60,000 nt of DNA from Nematostella vectensis (Eukaryota > Cnidaria > Anthozoa > Actiniaria > Edwardsiidae), in the NCBI RefSeq assembly GCF_932526225.1, contig NC_064037.1:11516203-11576202 (forward strand). Reading direction: 5' to 3'. Made by a program: the position numbers and the translations under genes. Below are positions 43,901-56,800 of the stretch, in pieces. The notes beneath the pieces are model-generated. The model saw nothing but the letters and a program-made list of their open reading frames with translations. It did no database searches and was not told the DNA's origin. Positions within the stretch are counted from its first letter, which is position 1, and the number at the start of each line of letters is the position of its first letter.

Positions 43901-46900
43901 TGCGAATGTAAAACGTGCTTCTATCTATTGAACTAACATCAAACCTTGATGATTCTTGTCTATGTAGAAAACAAAATCAGTGAAGCTAGTGAAGTCTTGG
44001 TGGAAAGAGCAAGTGAAATTGGATCTGCTAAACCAAAAGATGTGGCTGACAAGTCATCTAGCAATGTAGAGATACATACAGTCCCCCAAACCACAAACTT
44101 TGTCACTCCAGAAGAGACATCGTGGCAGTCAAAAGCACTCGAGGGGAAAGAGGAGCCTGAAGAGAAAGTGGAAGAACAGAAGGTCGTTGACATGAATGAG
44201 GATGTACCTGTTATGGAGGATAAACTTGAAGAAGCTGCGAAAGTAGCAAACGACAATAAAATAGATTATGACATCGTTGATATAAAGAAGGAGTCATTAC
44301 AAATGACTGCTCAAGAAAATCTTCTAAATGATGGATTAACTATTGACGTCAATAAAAGGACTAGCCCTGCCAGTGGAACAGATCCACCACTATTCTCACC
44401 TGGCGGTCATTTGATAGCCTCTCTCGTTGAATTGGACCACTCGTATGGACTGGTGAAACGAGAGGACTCCCCCATCATTGACATTGTCTCTGTAAACCAG
44501 GAAGAACCAGAGTTACCAAAGGTTGAGGAGAAGGTATTCAAGGAGCCTAAAGTTCCCGAAAAACCCAAACCCATATTCCCACTGCGGAGTTTTGAGGCAG
44601 ATGATGAGCTTGTTTATGAGCTTCTCAAGTCAGGTCTTGATTATGAGGATGCACATTATCTCAAAGTTGGGTTCGAGAGGCTGGTACAGGTTGGCTCAGA
44701 ATCTGTTAAAGGCGCTAAATGGAGCTTCCACAGTGATATCCTTTTTAACAGCTTTTGTTTTCCGACATTGTTTTGTGTGTGTGTGTCTCCACATTTATTC
44801 AGCATTTGTATATTGTCCATATGGATGGCAATTTTATTATTCTGCATTTGATATAATGTGGAATGGTTACTAGGTCCTAGAAGGTTCACGTCACCTGGAT
44901 CGTGTTAAAGTTTATCGTCTGAATATTGGCGTATTTTGCGTTTCACTTGGCATCAAAACACATCCTGAAAGTGTAGATGCTTGCTCCAATCATTTTGAAA
45001 GGGTTTAATGCAAAAACATTTTTTTATCCACAGATGATAAATGGGTACCAAATACTTAAAGGCACTAACTGTAGTATCTGTGCTTGATTTTCCCTTTAAA
45101 TGTATATTGTATTTTTTCTTAACTCTGCTCACTAACCGCCCAGCCATCACCTCCAACCAATAGCAGACGCCGTAGGTTACGATCCGAGGCAGATGCACGT
45201 GTCCATGTGACTTGCTCCGCCCGTACAGAGGGCTACTACAAGATCGACATGAAAGAGAAAGCCAAGTACGCTGAAAATATCCGAAGGCAAGTTCAGCGAG
45301 ATGAGGTAGCAGCTAAGGAGGAGCAGGCCAAAGAGGTATGGTTTACTTTAAAGAGGTCAAGTCAGCCACACATTTCTTATTGTTTTTTTCAACATTGGAA
45401 GACAAACTAAGTGCGCGTTTTTTCCTATCATTCTGGAATGCGAATGGTTGGTAGAGAATGTTCAGAATGGCATTCGAGGCATTCTGCTACAGGTAGCAGA
45501 ATTCTTGGGTTTCAGTCACGTGACTTTTGGCGTGTGAATTTACTTCCGGTGATGAAGTGGTGGTCAAAAACAGCAACGCGCGAACATGGCAGCTGTAGGC
45601 GAAAATCAGGTTTCTCCCGTGTTTTCCAATTATTTTCGCTCTTTAAGTCTAGATATTCGATAGCGTTACTTTCAAAAGATGTGTTATTCCAACGGAGTTG
45701 ACCACTGCATTTAAAAAAAAGTAGATTTTTCAACAGATTTTCAACTTTTACCCTTCACTCGTCTTTCGCTTGCAGTCCTCTTTTTACGCTGTGTCTACTT
45801 GCACGGCTTCCGGTAAAGGAGGAAAAATAACTAGCTGCACGGCTGTCTCCAGTTTTCTCGATTTTTAGCCTAAATAACAAGTTTCTGGCTTTAAAACACT
45901 TCCACGATTATTTAGAACAGCCAAGCGACGATTTTTAGCCTGAAAAGCTAATTACATCGTAATTACACATTTCAGAATTACTTACAATATCAAAGACGAC
46001 ATTGGGATGGTTTTCATACCTTTCATAAACTAATCACTGGAAACTCTTGCGATTTTCGACTCGGCTCCTTTTCATTTGGAGAGACGAATTTCGCAGCTTT
46101 TCACGCCGTTGTTCTGTAAATTCTTTCGCATTTTCTCAAAAATTTCCGCAGAACCCTGAAGAAACCTTCCTCTTTTTGGATAGATTGATTTGTTCACTCG
46201 AAAACAGCGAAATTATAAGACATTATAACAGGTGCACGGATTGTCTGAAATGTAAACAACCGTCTTCGCGTGTCTGTTTTGACCACCACTTCAACTTTGG
46301 CATATCTAATGAGGCGGATGTGACGTCATTTGCAACCCGAGAATGTGTGGGATGGCCTTCATTCCGTTCCGGAATGGGAACGCGGGGTAAACGAACGCGC
46401 GCTTTATCTATCCTAATCATTCTTATTCCAGAATCACGAGTAAAAAAAAGAAACGCGCCCTAAGTCTTATTTTTTATCCATCGAATTTAATCGAAAACTT
46501 ATTTTCCAAATCATCCGAACGAAATGGATGCTTTCTCGCACTTGGTATTTTGCGTGGATTACAAAATGGCCGACATTTGTGGCTTCTAAATAATACTGAA
46601 GCACGCTGAGATTTTTTCAATCAAATATTGTTTTATAAGTTTTGGACTTCAATTGGGGATTACTATTTTATTTTTTATTTTATTTTTTGCTTTATACGAC
46701 CTTTCCGTTTTATAATTTAAACGGCTACATATGAGTTTGTTTTATACCCTTCACTCCCACTCGTATCCCTTTAAGAGGTTGCTAAATGGAACCTGTTCTT
46801 ATGTGGTTGCCATATATTCATGCTGCTTTATTCTGTTCACCAGAAACTGGACGCCAGCAAAGGCAAGCAGCAATCACGCGAGAACCGTGCGATGCAGAGA

Positions 46901-48613
46901 CGACTCCAGTTGGCGGTCTGCAATGAAGACTTTGGCGACATTCTCAAGTTCAACAAGCTAAGGGTAAACCTTGTGACACCTTCTCTCTTTGATACCACTA
47001 TTCTGTAATAGCCAGGAATGAACACTTCCCAAGGCAAAATAACTAGCCAACAAGCCCAGCGAATGGCAGAGCTGAGAATGGAAAGCTCTGTACACATGTC
47101 ATTAGATGATAATAACCTTTATAAATTATAATGAGGCAAGCTGCTCGGTTTGCCTGCCCACCGCCCTGTCCTGCAGTAACCCGATTTTATTGATCATTCT
47201 GTCAACTTGCTACCATGGTTGCTAACCAAGCAAGCTTCTTTTTTTCGCGGCGCTCGTAACCTTTACCCAAATGAGTGGAGCACCAACAGAGGAAATTGCT
47301 ACAGTGTGGAGCAATGGATCTTGCCATGACAAAGTTGAAAGGGAATAACAGGATATCGTTACCTTCCACAGGTTCGTAAAAAGCAGCTGAAGTTCGCCAA
47401 GTCGTCCATTCACGACTGGGGCTTGTTCGCACTTGAGCCCATCGCCGCTGACGAGATGGTGATCGAGTATGTTGGGGAAGTCATCAGACAAGCTATTGCC
47501 GACTACAGGTAACGCAACAACCACTGTGTGTCAACTAAGTAGCCGCTTTTATTGTCGGCTGCTAAGCAGACTTCAATTATCTGTGATAAGGGCTCGTTCC
47601 CGGTGTAAGAACTTTTCAGTTGCGTCCTAAGCTTCTTTGATCAAACTAATGGTAAAACGAATCAAGATGAAAACAGAGCTTAATACAATAGCGTCCTCTG
47701 GGAATGGTTCGTACACCGGGGTAAAGTCGCGACAAATTTGAAAGCTGTCGCCGTGAAAACGCCGAGAATTTCAGGATGTTTACACGCGTGATTTGGTTGC
47801 GAAAAAAAAAAGCCGCTAAAAAATACAGCTATTGCCGCGCGAGAAAACCGACAAAAGTTGTTAGTTTAAACACGCCTTGTCAACTGGACTATTAGGCCAT
47901 ATCGCTTTGAAACGGCGCTTTTAAATCATTACATCTCTCAGTGTTTCTCGCGTATTTGTGTCTTGTAGGGAGAGGTGCTATGAAGAGCGAGGTATTGGTA
48001 GTAGCTACATGTTCCGTCTGGACGAGACCACCATCATTGATGCCACCACTATGGGCAATTTCGCACGATTTATCAACCACTGCTGTGATGTAAGTCCAGT
48101 CCAACAAAATATGGCTCTTTAAAGAATGTTGTGTGACTAGTGTGACCACTATCAACTACTCATAACTCTCTTGCACGTACAAGGAGAATAACCAAATGGG
48201 CGCCTGCTGTGGGGGTATAGTAGGGTTGGTTGTGTGACCGGTGCCACTCTGAACGAATGTCGTTTGTGATCTACGAAAGAGGGCTTGTCTTATTTTTTCC
48301 CTTGGAATTCGTTAAAGCATGGTAGCACTATGTTATAACTTTACAAAGCATAACGTAAAATAAGGACGGATTTCATTATTACCGTGAAGTAAAAAACAGC
48401 GCCAACGACTGAGTACTGATTTAATTCCTCTCTTTACAGCCAAACTGTTATGCTAAGGTCATAGCGGTGGAAAACATGAAAAAGATCGTCATCTACTCCA
48501 AGCGCGACATCCAAGTTGACGAGGAAATAACCTACGATTACAAGTTCCCGATTGAAGATGAAAAAATCCCTTGCCTGTGTGGAGCGCCGCAATGCCGTGG
48601 GACCTTGAATTGA
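37971..48613 (+). CDS. SETD1: SETD1 histone H3K4 methyltransferase (Set1/COMPASS)
   Basis: SETD1 is the catalytic subunit of COMPASS and methylates H3K4 at active promoters. Exons: 37971-38104, 38209-38298, 38486-38762, 39661-42122, 42906-43350, 43532-43777, 43968-44735, 45133-45335, 46844-46963, 47372-47508, 47969-48089, 48440-48613, about 1724 residues plus an unseen first exon. Order of parts: [21 protein letters not shown] motif; RRM (about 75-167); an RS/RD-rich stretch (about 360-530); aspartate run; proline-rich stretch; [14 protein letters not shown] segment; acidic exon 43532-43777; N-SET motif [12 protein letters not shown] domain (last about 140 residues) with [29 protein letters not shown] and post-[16 protein letters not shown]. 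Intron 44736-45132 is a U12-type AT-AC intron. Human SETD1A has about 1707 residues. Assignment to SETD1 rather than MLL rests on the N-terminal RRM. Confidence 0.95.
42164..42845. mobile_element. Palindromic TA-flanked MITE with long termini
   Basis: The outer 83 or so bases are nearly perfect inverted copies (TGCTTTTATGAAACACCAAC at the left), flanked by TA at 42162-42163 and 42846-42847, as in Tc1/mariner insertions. No transposase is present. It lies in the SETD1 intron 42123-42905. Confidence 0.85.
45412..46459. mobile_element. MITE with GGCGCGTTT termini and long subterminal inverted arms
   Basis: Ends TGCGCGTTT and its partner AAACGCGCC are flanked by CTAAG on both sides. Inside, GAAGTGGTGGTCAAAA (45555) is inverted as TTTTGACCACCACTTC (46277), so the arms extend for at least 150 bp with interruptions. 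It lies in the SETD1 intron 45336-46843. The superfamily is uncertain. Confidence 0.7.
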
Positions 48614-49079
48614 TCCTTGAAGAATGCTTCATCGTGAGCTGTTCCTGCTAGCCGTAAAAAAAACTTCACCGGATGGGACCTACGGGAGTAAAATCGAACC
48701 TGTGGTACCTCTTATTGTACCTCGACTATCATGTACCATCAAATTATTGTACATAATATCCCACTATGTTGCCTGTTAATTGCTCGGTGTATTGGCCCAT
48801 GTTATATTGCAACTATGTGGTTACCCCAGGCTTAATTGTACGTAATGCAGCAACTATTTCCCGTAGAGATCTCGTGAGACCCAGTATCGATCAAACGTTC
48901 CCGTTTGGATGCCAGAATGCGAAATCATTCCATGGTTAAATTTGACGGTTATCATTACTCATGAATAGCGTTTCTATAACAGAGTAAAGAGCTGTACCAC
49001 GACTGTTGTGCGGGTCACCTGTAATATTTCACAATCCACTTGATTCTGCTGTGTACTTTCTAGGCACTAAGGAACCGCT

Positions 49080-49250
49080 CCTTTAAATAACGTTATGTGA
49101 TTGACATAACATCGGCTGCCTAGCACGTGACAGTGCCTAAGGGACAAGCTCGCATCGCTCACCCATGATGCATTGCTTTGGTATTGCGTGACGGCGTTTC
49201 AGGTTTCGTGATTGGCATAAAACGGCCACTTAGCACGCGGCTAGAAATGT
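49080..49250 (+). repeat. Diverged duplication in SETD1 3' flank
   Basis: GTGATTGACATAACATCGGC..TAGCACGTG and GTGATTGGCATAAAACGGCC..TAGCACGCG are about 110 bp apart. The whole 48614-50831 interval holds the SETD1 3' UTR and intergenic DNA with G and C homopolymer runs (50015-50021, 50332-50344, 50416-50430); I see no gene in it. Confidence 0.6.
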
Positions 49251-50831
49251 TGTTGCACATGTCATAAAAGTGCTGATTGTCTATGAATTACTGATGAAAC
49301 ATCAATTTTGAAACGCATTCTGGGAAGGATGGGCGTGTCTCCTATTGTCTCGGAATCTCAAAAACTTGTTTGGTGTTACCGTGTTGTCTGTATAAAATAC
49401 AACTTTTCCCGAACAGCTTCCGTTCAGAGCTTGGGGAAAGTTCTTGCATTGATTTGTTAATGCAACCTTGTAAATATTTATGTATGAATTATATGTTGAA
49501 GTCTTTTGAGTAATCACGTCGTACTATTATTTTATTCGCAGGCGTTACACATATACCGTATTTACGGATTTTGCCAATCATTAACTACAATCATTAGTAT
49601 CATAGTGTATGTGGGAGCTGGCGTTACGAAGCTATAAATTTGCAGGCGGAGGAGGGACTGGTCCTACGGACCATATCAGTCAATCTTGTTTTAAAAACTG
49701 TCGTTTTTCTAGCGCGCCCAGTCATTTCCTAATTAGGCATTACATACCATATTTGGGAGTCCGCTTCTATCATTCTTTTACTTTTTATCGCTCTAGAGCT
49801 TTGTAAGTCGAGAATTTCCATGTAAACTTGCATGAATCCCGTCCCCTTGGCAGGCAAAAAGTGGGTCATTTCTTATAATCTTCAAATACCAAATACAATG
49901 CTTTTTCCATGATGTTTAGATGTAATAGTAATCTCGCTGTTGTATTACATTACTGTTTTTGTTGTTTTTATTCATATAACAATTATTATTTTATTTTATT
50001 TTTTTTTTTTTTGGGGGGGGTGAGAAACTTGGTCCCAGTCCCACTCTTGCTCTCGGGAAATTGTGCAATGTGTTGTTGCTGATCACGAGAAAAGAAATGT
50101 TGAGCTAGATGCATTCCAGTTTACTGGGTAACCTGTCGGCTCTGTCCTCTGTCGGCTAACACGTCATATTCTTTACTGTTTCAAACTCCATTAGGCCAGA
50201 AATATTATTTCATGGTTGTTTTTCATTGCATGATTTGTTTACTACATGTATCTATATTTCGTATTATAAATGTTGTTTAGTGGATTTTTAAAAAGAAGAA
50301 GTGGGGTCAAACAGGTTTTTGTGTTTTTCCTGGGGGGGGGGGGGTCAACAAGGTTTTGATGTTGACAAATGGGGGTTGTACAGAAAAAATAAGTGGAGTG
50401 ACGCTGAATGCCAACCCCCCCCCCCCCCCTCCGGCCATAAATAATGAACCCTTCGCTTATGAAGAATAGTCTGAGAAATATCTGATAATACCAGAACTGA
50501 TAGTCTATACCCTAAAGTTTATGGAGCATAATATATCTTATTCTCTCTTGTATATACCTATATCTATCTTTGCATGCCATATCACTAGTCCATATCCACA
50601 GGACAAATTTATATTTTACTGCATGGGACTTAGTCTCCTGTGCAGCCTTTAACCCCACCCCCCTTCAACCACATTAAAACTTTCATGAGCCGCTTTTATG
50701 ATTCGCTTACAACTAAATTTTCCGTACATTCCTTTATAAACCACTGACAGTAGCCTTGGGCTGCCTGTGGTGGTTCATCCGGTCTACCTGTCGTCCCAAG
50801 ACCGAGTACTCCTGGACCCGAGTAAACCAAG

Positions 50832-53800
50832 ATGGCGGCACGTGTGAGCGAAGATGCGAAGAAATTTGTCGTTTTACTCGCATCCCGACTAAAAAAAGGT
50901 TACAAACATCTTTCAGTGTGTCTCTCGATAGAATTTTATCTACCAGAGCTATTTGTTGATTCCGATTTGTACTCTAATTCTATTCCATCACAAATCTGTT
51001 ATGACTGTACACCACAAGAAGTGAAAATCTTCTGACCGGGCTTACTTATTGACTGTGGTTTGGCCTATTTCAGATAACATACAGATCAATGATGATGCTG
51101 AAAGCTACTTAAGGACTGCTATTTCTAGTCTACCAGAGACTCCTCTCAAATCTGCTCTACAAAAACAACACAATGCTTATTTAAAGACTTTTATCAGGTA
51201 TCGCTGAAAACTCAATGATCTGGCAAATTAACTTCATAAGGCATGACCACATTCGCTACACATGCTAATCATGAGTGTGCATTCGTGTGTTATCACTATA
51301 ATACCTTGAGATGATACCACTGACCAGCATCCCCAGCTTATCCAGATGTTTCAACCATAGACCAGTTCGTCCATAACAAAACCAGTTGCCCAGAAATAAG
51401 TGTTGAAAACTTTATCTATACATTTCAGGGATCAATTTGCTGTATGTTTCATTGGGAATAGTAATGTATAGAGGTTAATAAAGTGTGATAAGAGACAGGA
51501 CCCCAGGCTTACTTACATCCTTATCTGAGAAGCAAAAGGATTCATGATCCCAGTTTTAGAGAGCTAGGATTTACACCTAAAAAAAAAAGAACATGTTAGC
51601 TTTCCTTGGTTCAATCCCTGGTCCTTTTGCTTGAGAAGTGAAACTGTAGTGCTATAGCTGTTTTAAAGTCCCTCCTATAGTGTTTCTGTGATTTATAAAA
51701 TATTCCAAAATATAGAAAGAATTTTAATTTTAATTTCTTTAAAGAGAGGGATTGCAGTGAAATTTGGATAAAATCATTGCTTTGGAGTGACTGGCAGTTT
51801 CTGTCAGTAAATTTTAGAAAACGCATACAGTAAGAGTCAATCAGGTGACACCTATGCTGTGTTCTTCTGTACCTTCATCTTCCACAGATAGATTCCACAG
51901 ATAGGACCTCACAGAGCATTTTTTTCTTTAGTCTAATAGGTATCAAAAGTACCAAAGAGAAGAACAAGGTTGATGATCAAACTGAAACTGCAAAGGTAAG
52001 TTAGTCTAATAAGTGTCTGATTATTATGAATGAAGTGTCATTCAAGTGTGCAGTGATAATGTTATTATTGTAGAAAGATGTTTTGCCTGTATTTTGGTTT
52101 TTTCATCAAATATAATTTTCTTGGAAACTTTGCAGATTTTCAATTTATTTGGTAAGCATGGGCTGGATAGAGCAATCTGCAAACTGTTACACCAAGACAT
52201 AGATGGTGAGTAGTTACATAGCAATGAGTTGAGGACACAATGAAAATCAAATGATTGACCATTATTCTCACATTTTCACATGTTTCACATGGTAATTTAC
52301 TTATATAAGGTAGTAGTAGTACCTATTATCGGACAGTGACCTATAATCGGACACTCGAAAAAAAATTGTAAATATCTCAAACAATAGGAAAACACACCGA
52401 AAAATGACCCATCGAGTCGAAAAAAAAAAAAACATTCAGAAAACATGCATTCCGAAGCTTTTTTTGAGTGTTTATTGTTTTGCAAAACTAGAAATAATTT
52501 TCTCTCACACAAATTTAACCATCAAATTTTTGTTTAATTGGTCGAATTATTATGTTTAATAGTCAGTGATTTCTAGCTATGAAAACTAAGACTCAATTGT
52601 ATTTTAGCGTAGATCTAAAGTGTCTGATAATAGGTACCATTACCTTACTGAATCTCAGTTTTCTTTCTTTCAATTTTATATGTTATTTTTAAAGTGTCAT
52701 TTTTTAAAATATAAGTTTTTCCATCTATTCCTTTGTTGCTTAATTTTCATGGTACTTCTATTTTAGATACTTGTTTGAGATCCTGCTACCCCCTTATTCA
52801 AGACTCAGAAAAGTTGTTGTCAGTTTTGAAAGTATGTAGTAGAGTTTTGCTAAAGTTTTGTCAAATATTACTTTCTACACTAGTTTATAGGTTGCTAGTT
52901 GCAAAACCATCATAAAAAGCCATTTCAGATTTTCTACTCACTCACTACAATTCTAAATTGCAAACACTGTATATAGAGAGAATTGTTCTTTACCAGAAAT
53001 AGGCCTGGGGAAGTTAGCCGTATGCAAAATTTGATTTCCATAGAGGTACTGTATTATTCAAGTTTGTTCTCCTCAAAACTCCAGGCAGATGAGACTGATA
53101 CAGACAAGTGCATGGCTATGACATCTGGACACAATACTGCAAAGGTGAGGTGATTTTGTGATGTCTCTAGATTTTCTCATCTCTGATGTATAACAATGTC
53201 CATGTACTTAGATAATTCTATTTTGCCTTTAGACAAGTCACACTTGCTTTTGGATAATTAACCCAAAGTCTATTGTTGACATGCACTGATATTCAAGCTC
53301 AGGTTGAATTGCTAGAGAAGAATTGCTAGACTTGACCTTTTGGCTGGGTAGGAAAGAAAGAAAATCTGCTGATGAGAGGCACTAAGAATGCTATTGTATT
53401 TTTCAGAGTGTTTGTGAGAGTTTGGATTTTATAGTAAGGTATGTGAGCTACATAGTGTATTCACATTTAATGTTTTATGCTCTTATAACAGAATTTTTAA
53501 TGTTTTCATCAAATTGTTAACCAGAAGTTACCTTGAATACATTTTTAGGAGAATGTCTGAAAAATGTGAACAATATCTACAAGAACCTGTACACAAAAAA
53601 AGGTACAGTTTCATCTCTGATGCAGTAATTAAAGGTTTGAATTGATGACATTTTCTAATGTATGTTTAATGTTAATATTTTGTTGTTTTGATCTAAACTT
53701 CAGAGCAAGTGCACTGAAAGACTGCATTTTTAAGACAGTGGTAATGATGCACATGAGATGGCAAAGTGTTGACCGGGTATTGTATGCTGGTATTATCTAT

Positions 53801-56800
53801 TAGCTAAACACCGCCAATGTTTGAAGACAACCAGGGATTGAGTTTGGGGCCGCCAAGCAGTTGCATTTGCAACTAGATTTTTCAAAATGCCAAAGAATAC
53901 AATCTGCGACCAACAAGTACCAAAAAATAGAAGTTACTTGGGTTACCAACCACATACAGATACAGTCACTGCAGAACATTTAGTATGTGAGCTCGGATGC
54001 AGAAGATGTTTGTAAGAACAACATTTCATGTCCAATCTGAGGTTTTGTGCTACTAAAATTTGAACTGTGTGTCTTAAAACTCAAGCTACACTGTAATGGC
54101 ACATTATGCACTTTGAGAAATGATGACCATTGAGCCCTTTGCTGTAGCTGCATTGTAGCTGCATGGATTTTTCTATTTCACTGCAACTAAGGTGGATAGC
54201 TTAATTCCTCCTGTCTATGTTGCAGGCTGAGGGTTATGTGTCCACCAAGAGGCAGACATATGAAGACTACATGGCGGCACTTTTTTCCTTGTACATTGAT
54301 CTAGTTCTAGTTTGTATGACAAGGTAACATCCTTTTGCATGCATGCAATGCATACATCTGGCTAGAAAAAGGCACACCTCTTCTGAACTAAACATGAAAA
54401 TTTGTAGGCATTGGCCTTTCTTCCATTTTATACATTTATCTCTTTGTTTTATTATTTTTTTATATATAATTATTTACTGTTTTGCCAGTTCTGAGGAAGA
54501 GGTTCATCAAAGCAACAAACATTTAGCAAGTGTAGTTCTTCTTGTTCTGGGTAAGTCTATTATGGTTCTAAATGGTTTTAAGAGCTATCAGTCATTTCAC
54601 TTATCCAGGACACACTAATCACTTACCTTGTTAACGACTTCCATTTACTGTACTTATGTAAGTATTTAATGGAAAACTTTGAGAAATTAGCTATTGTAGC
54701 TATAGGAGATTCAAGCCAACCAAAATTTACTGCACAAATATGAGATCATTTACTGAAAGATGCCCTGATTTCAAGGTCCTAGACATTCTGTCTATTATTT
54801 TGCATGCGTTATATAGAATTATCAGGCCCTTAGCCAGGGGGGGTTCCAATGGTTTAGACGAACCCCCAACCCGGCTTGAAGGTCCGCTCAGAGCAAACAA
54901 AAAAAATATAATGTTTGGCTGGGTATATATACCGTGCAAATCAATACTGTATGTCTTTAAAATGACTATAAAAATCTTTTCTCAATAATTATCCTTTTTA
55001 TTATCCTATATGTTAAAAAGCACCCTATTAATAACATTTTAAATACAAGATTGAATTTATTTGAAGTATTGATTGCCTAATGTAATAAGACAAGGGGAAG
55101 GGTATACCGGAAATTTGGTCCACTGGAATAGAAAAAGGAACCATCCCGCTCAAAATCCTTGCTACAGGCCTGAATATCACCATGTAACCTTTATGTTTAA
55201 TATAACAGGTCGTTCGCCTGTTCACTTGATGGACACATGCCTCCAACTCTCAAATCTCAATGGTGACAATATAAACCATCTAACACCCTTCCTAAGGTCA
55301 GTTGAGTTGTTATGTAACTATTTTATGCTTTTATGCTGAAATCACCCCCTGCGGTTATCTTCCACATTCTTGTGATTGTTGCTAAGTGTCTCTGCTGTCA
55401 TCTTATTGTTACAGTATCTATTCTTATGAAATATAATGACTGAACTACATATAATTGTATCATTCTATTTTCTATTATATTAATGAAGTATTTAATATTT
55501 TTTCAGATGTGTACTTGAACGGAACAAAGGAAACTTAACACATACTGATTACATCAAGTGAGTGTACACCTGCGTCTGTGTAGATTTGTCCTTCTGGTGT
55601 ACATGGTTTTACACATTATTTCTCAACCTAATATTATCCAGTGTAGGTTTTTGTGTCTCACACACTTGGGTTTACATTTTATCCTCAATCTGATATTATT
55701 CCGTGTAGGTTTGTTTGTTTAGCGCACATGGTTTTACAGATAGGATCGACTCCTGAACCAGGCACTTGCATAGCACTAAACGAGGTAATTTATCATATAT
55801 CTGATTATTGCAGCATGGTTTGTAGAACCACCAAAAATGTGTACGAAATGGTTGCAAATCTAGTAAGCGTTTGTAAAAAGATATACATTACATACTACTG
55901 TTCAGGATTTTAAACCCATCTACACAAACAATTTTTAGTTGAAATTTTTTAGTTGACAACTATATCTGTTTCTTGTTTGACAATTTTAGTTGTCAAGAAA
56001 AAGCAAATGGCCTATCTTTTGAGCAACTATAGTTGCCACATAAAAATTTGTGACTTTGCTCCATCTACACTAGCAAATAAAAATTGTGTCATAAAAATTT
56101 TCAACTTGTAGATGGGGCTTTACTGTTTGGACTAATGTGTAACTTTATAAATTAATAGTAGGACAGTTATTGGAAATTTTTTAAAGTTTTACAAAGGATG
56201 ATGTGCCAAAGAATGACATTAATTGTAGCAGTGAAAAATTCCTGATACAGTTGTAGCAATTTAAATGGGGAATTTCCTTTTTCTAGGTAGTCAAGAGCCA
56301 AGTTCCACCTCCAAAATTTGTCTCATGGCTGAACCAAAGAAACAGAAGGTTTGATTCTCTTGATACTGTTCTTGTGTTTTGTTAACCAAGGTCCCATTTA
56401 ATTGTTATTGTTATTTCTATTTTTAAAGTTAAACATTTTTATTATATTAAGTTGTTAATATTTTTATTTCTAATTCTGTAGTCTAGTAGAAAAGCTTTGT
56501 CTTTCCCGGAAGATGACGTCAAGTCATGTGACCAAACATTTGATTGACAAGATGAGTGAAGAAGACAAAGAACATCTACTTGATGTAAGAAGAACCTTAC
56601 ACTCTTCTTACGATACCCTTATGCTTTCCTTACAATACCCTTACGCTCTACTTAGGATACCATTACGCTCTACTTAGGATACCCTTACGCTCTATTTACG
56701 ATACCCTTACGCTCTACTTACGATACCCTTACGCTCTATTTACGATACCCTTACGCTCTACTTAGGATACCCTTACACTCTACTTACGATACCCTTACGC

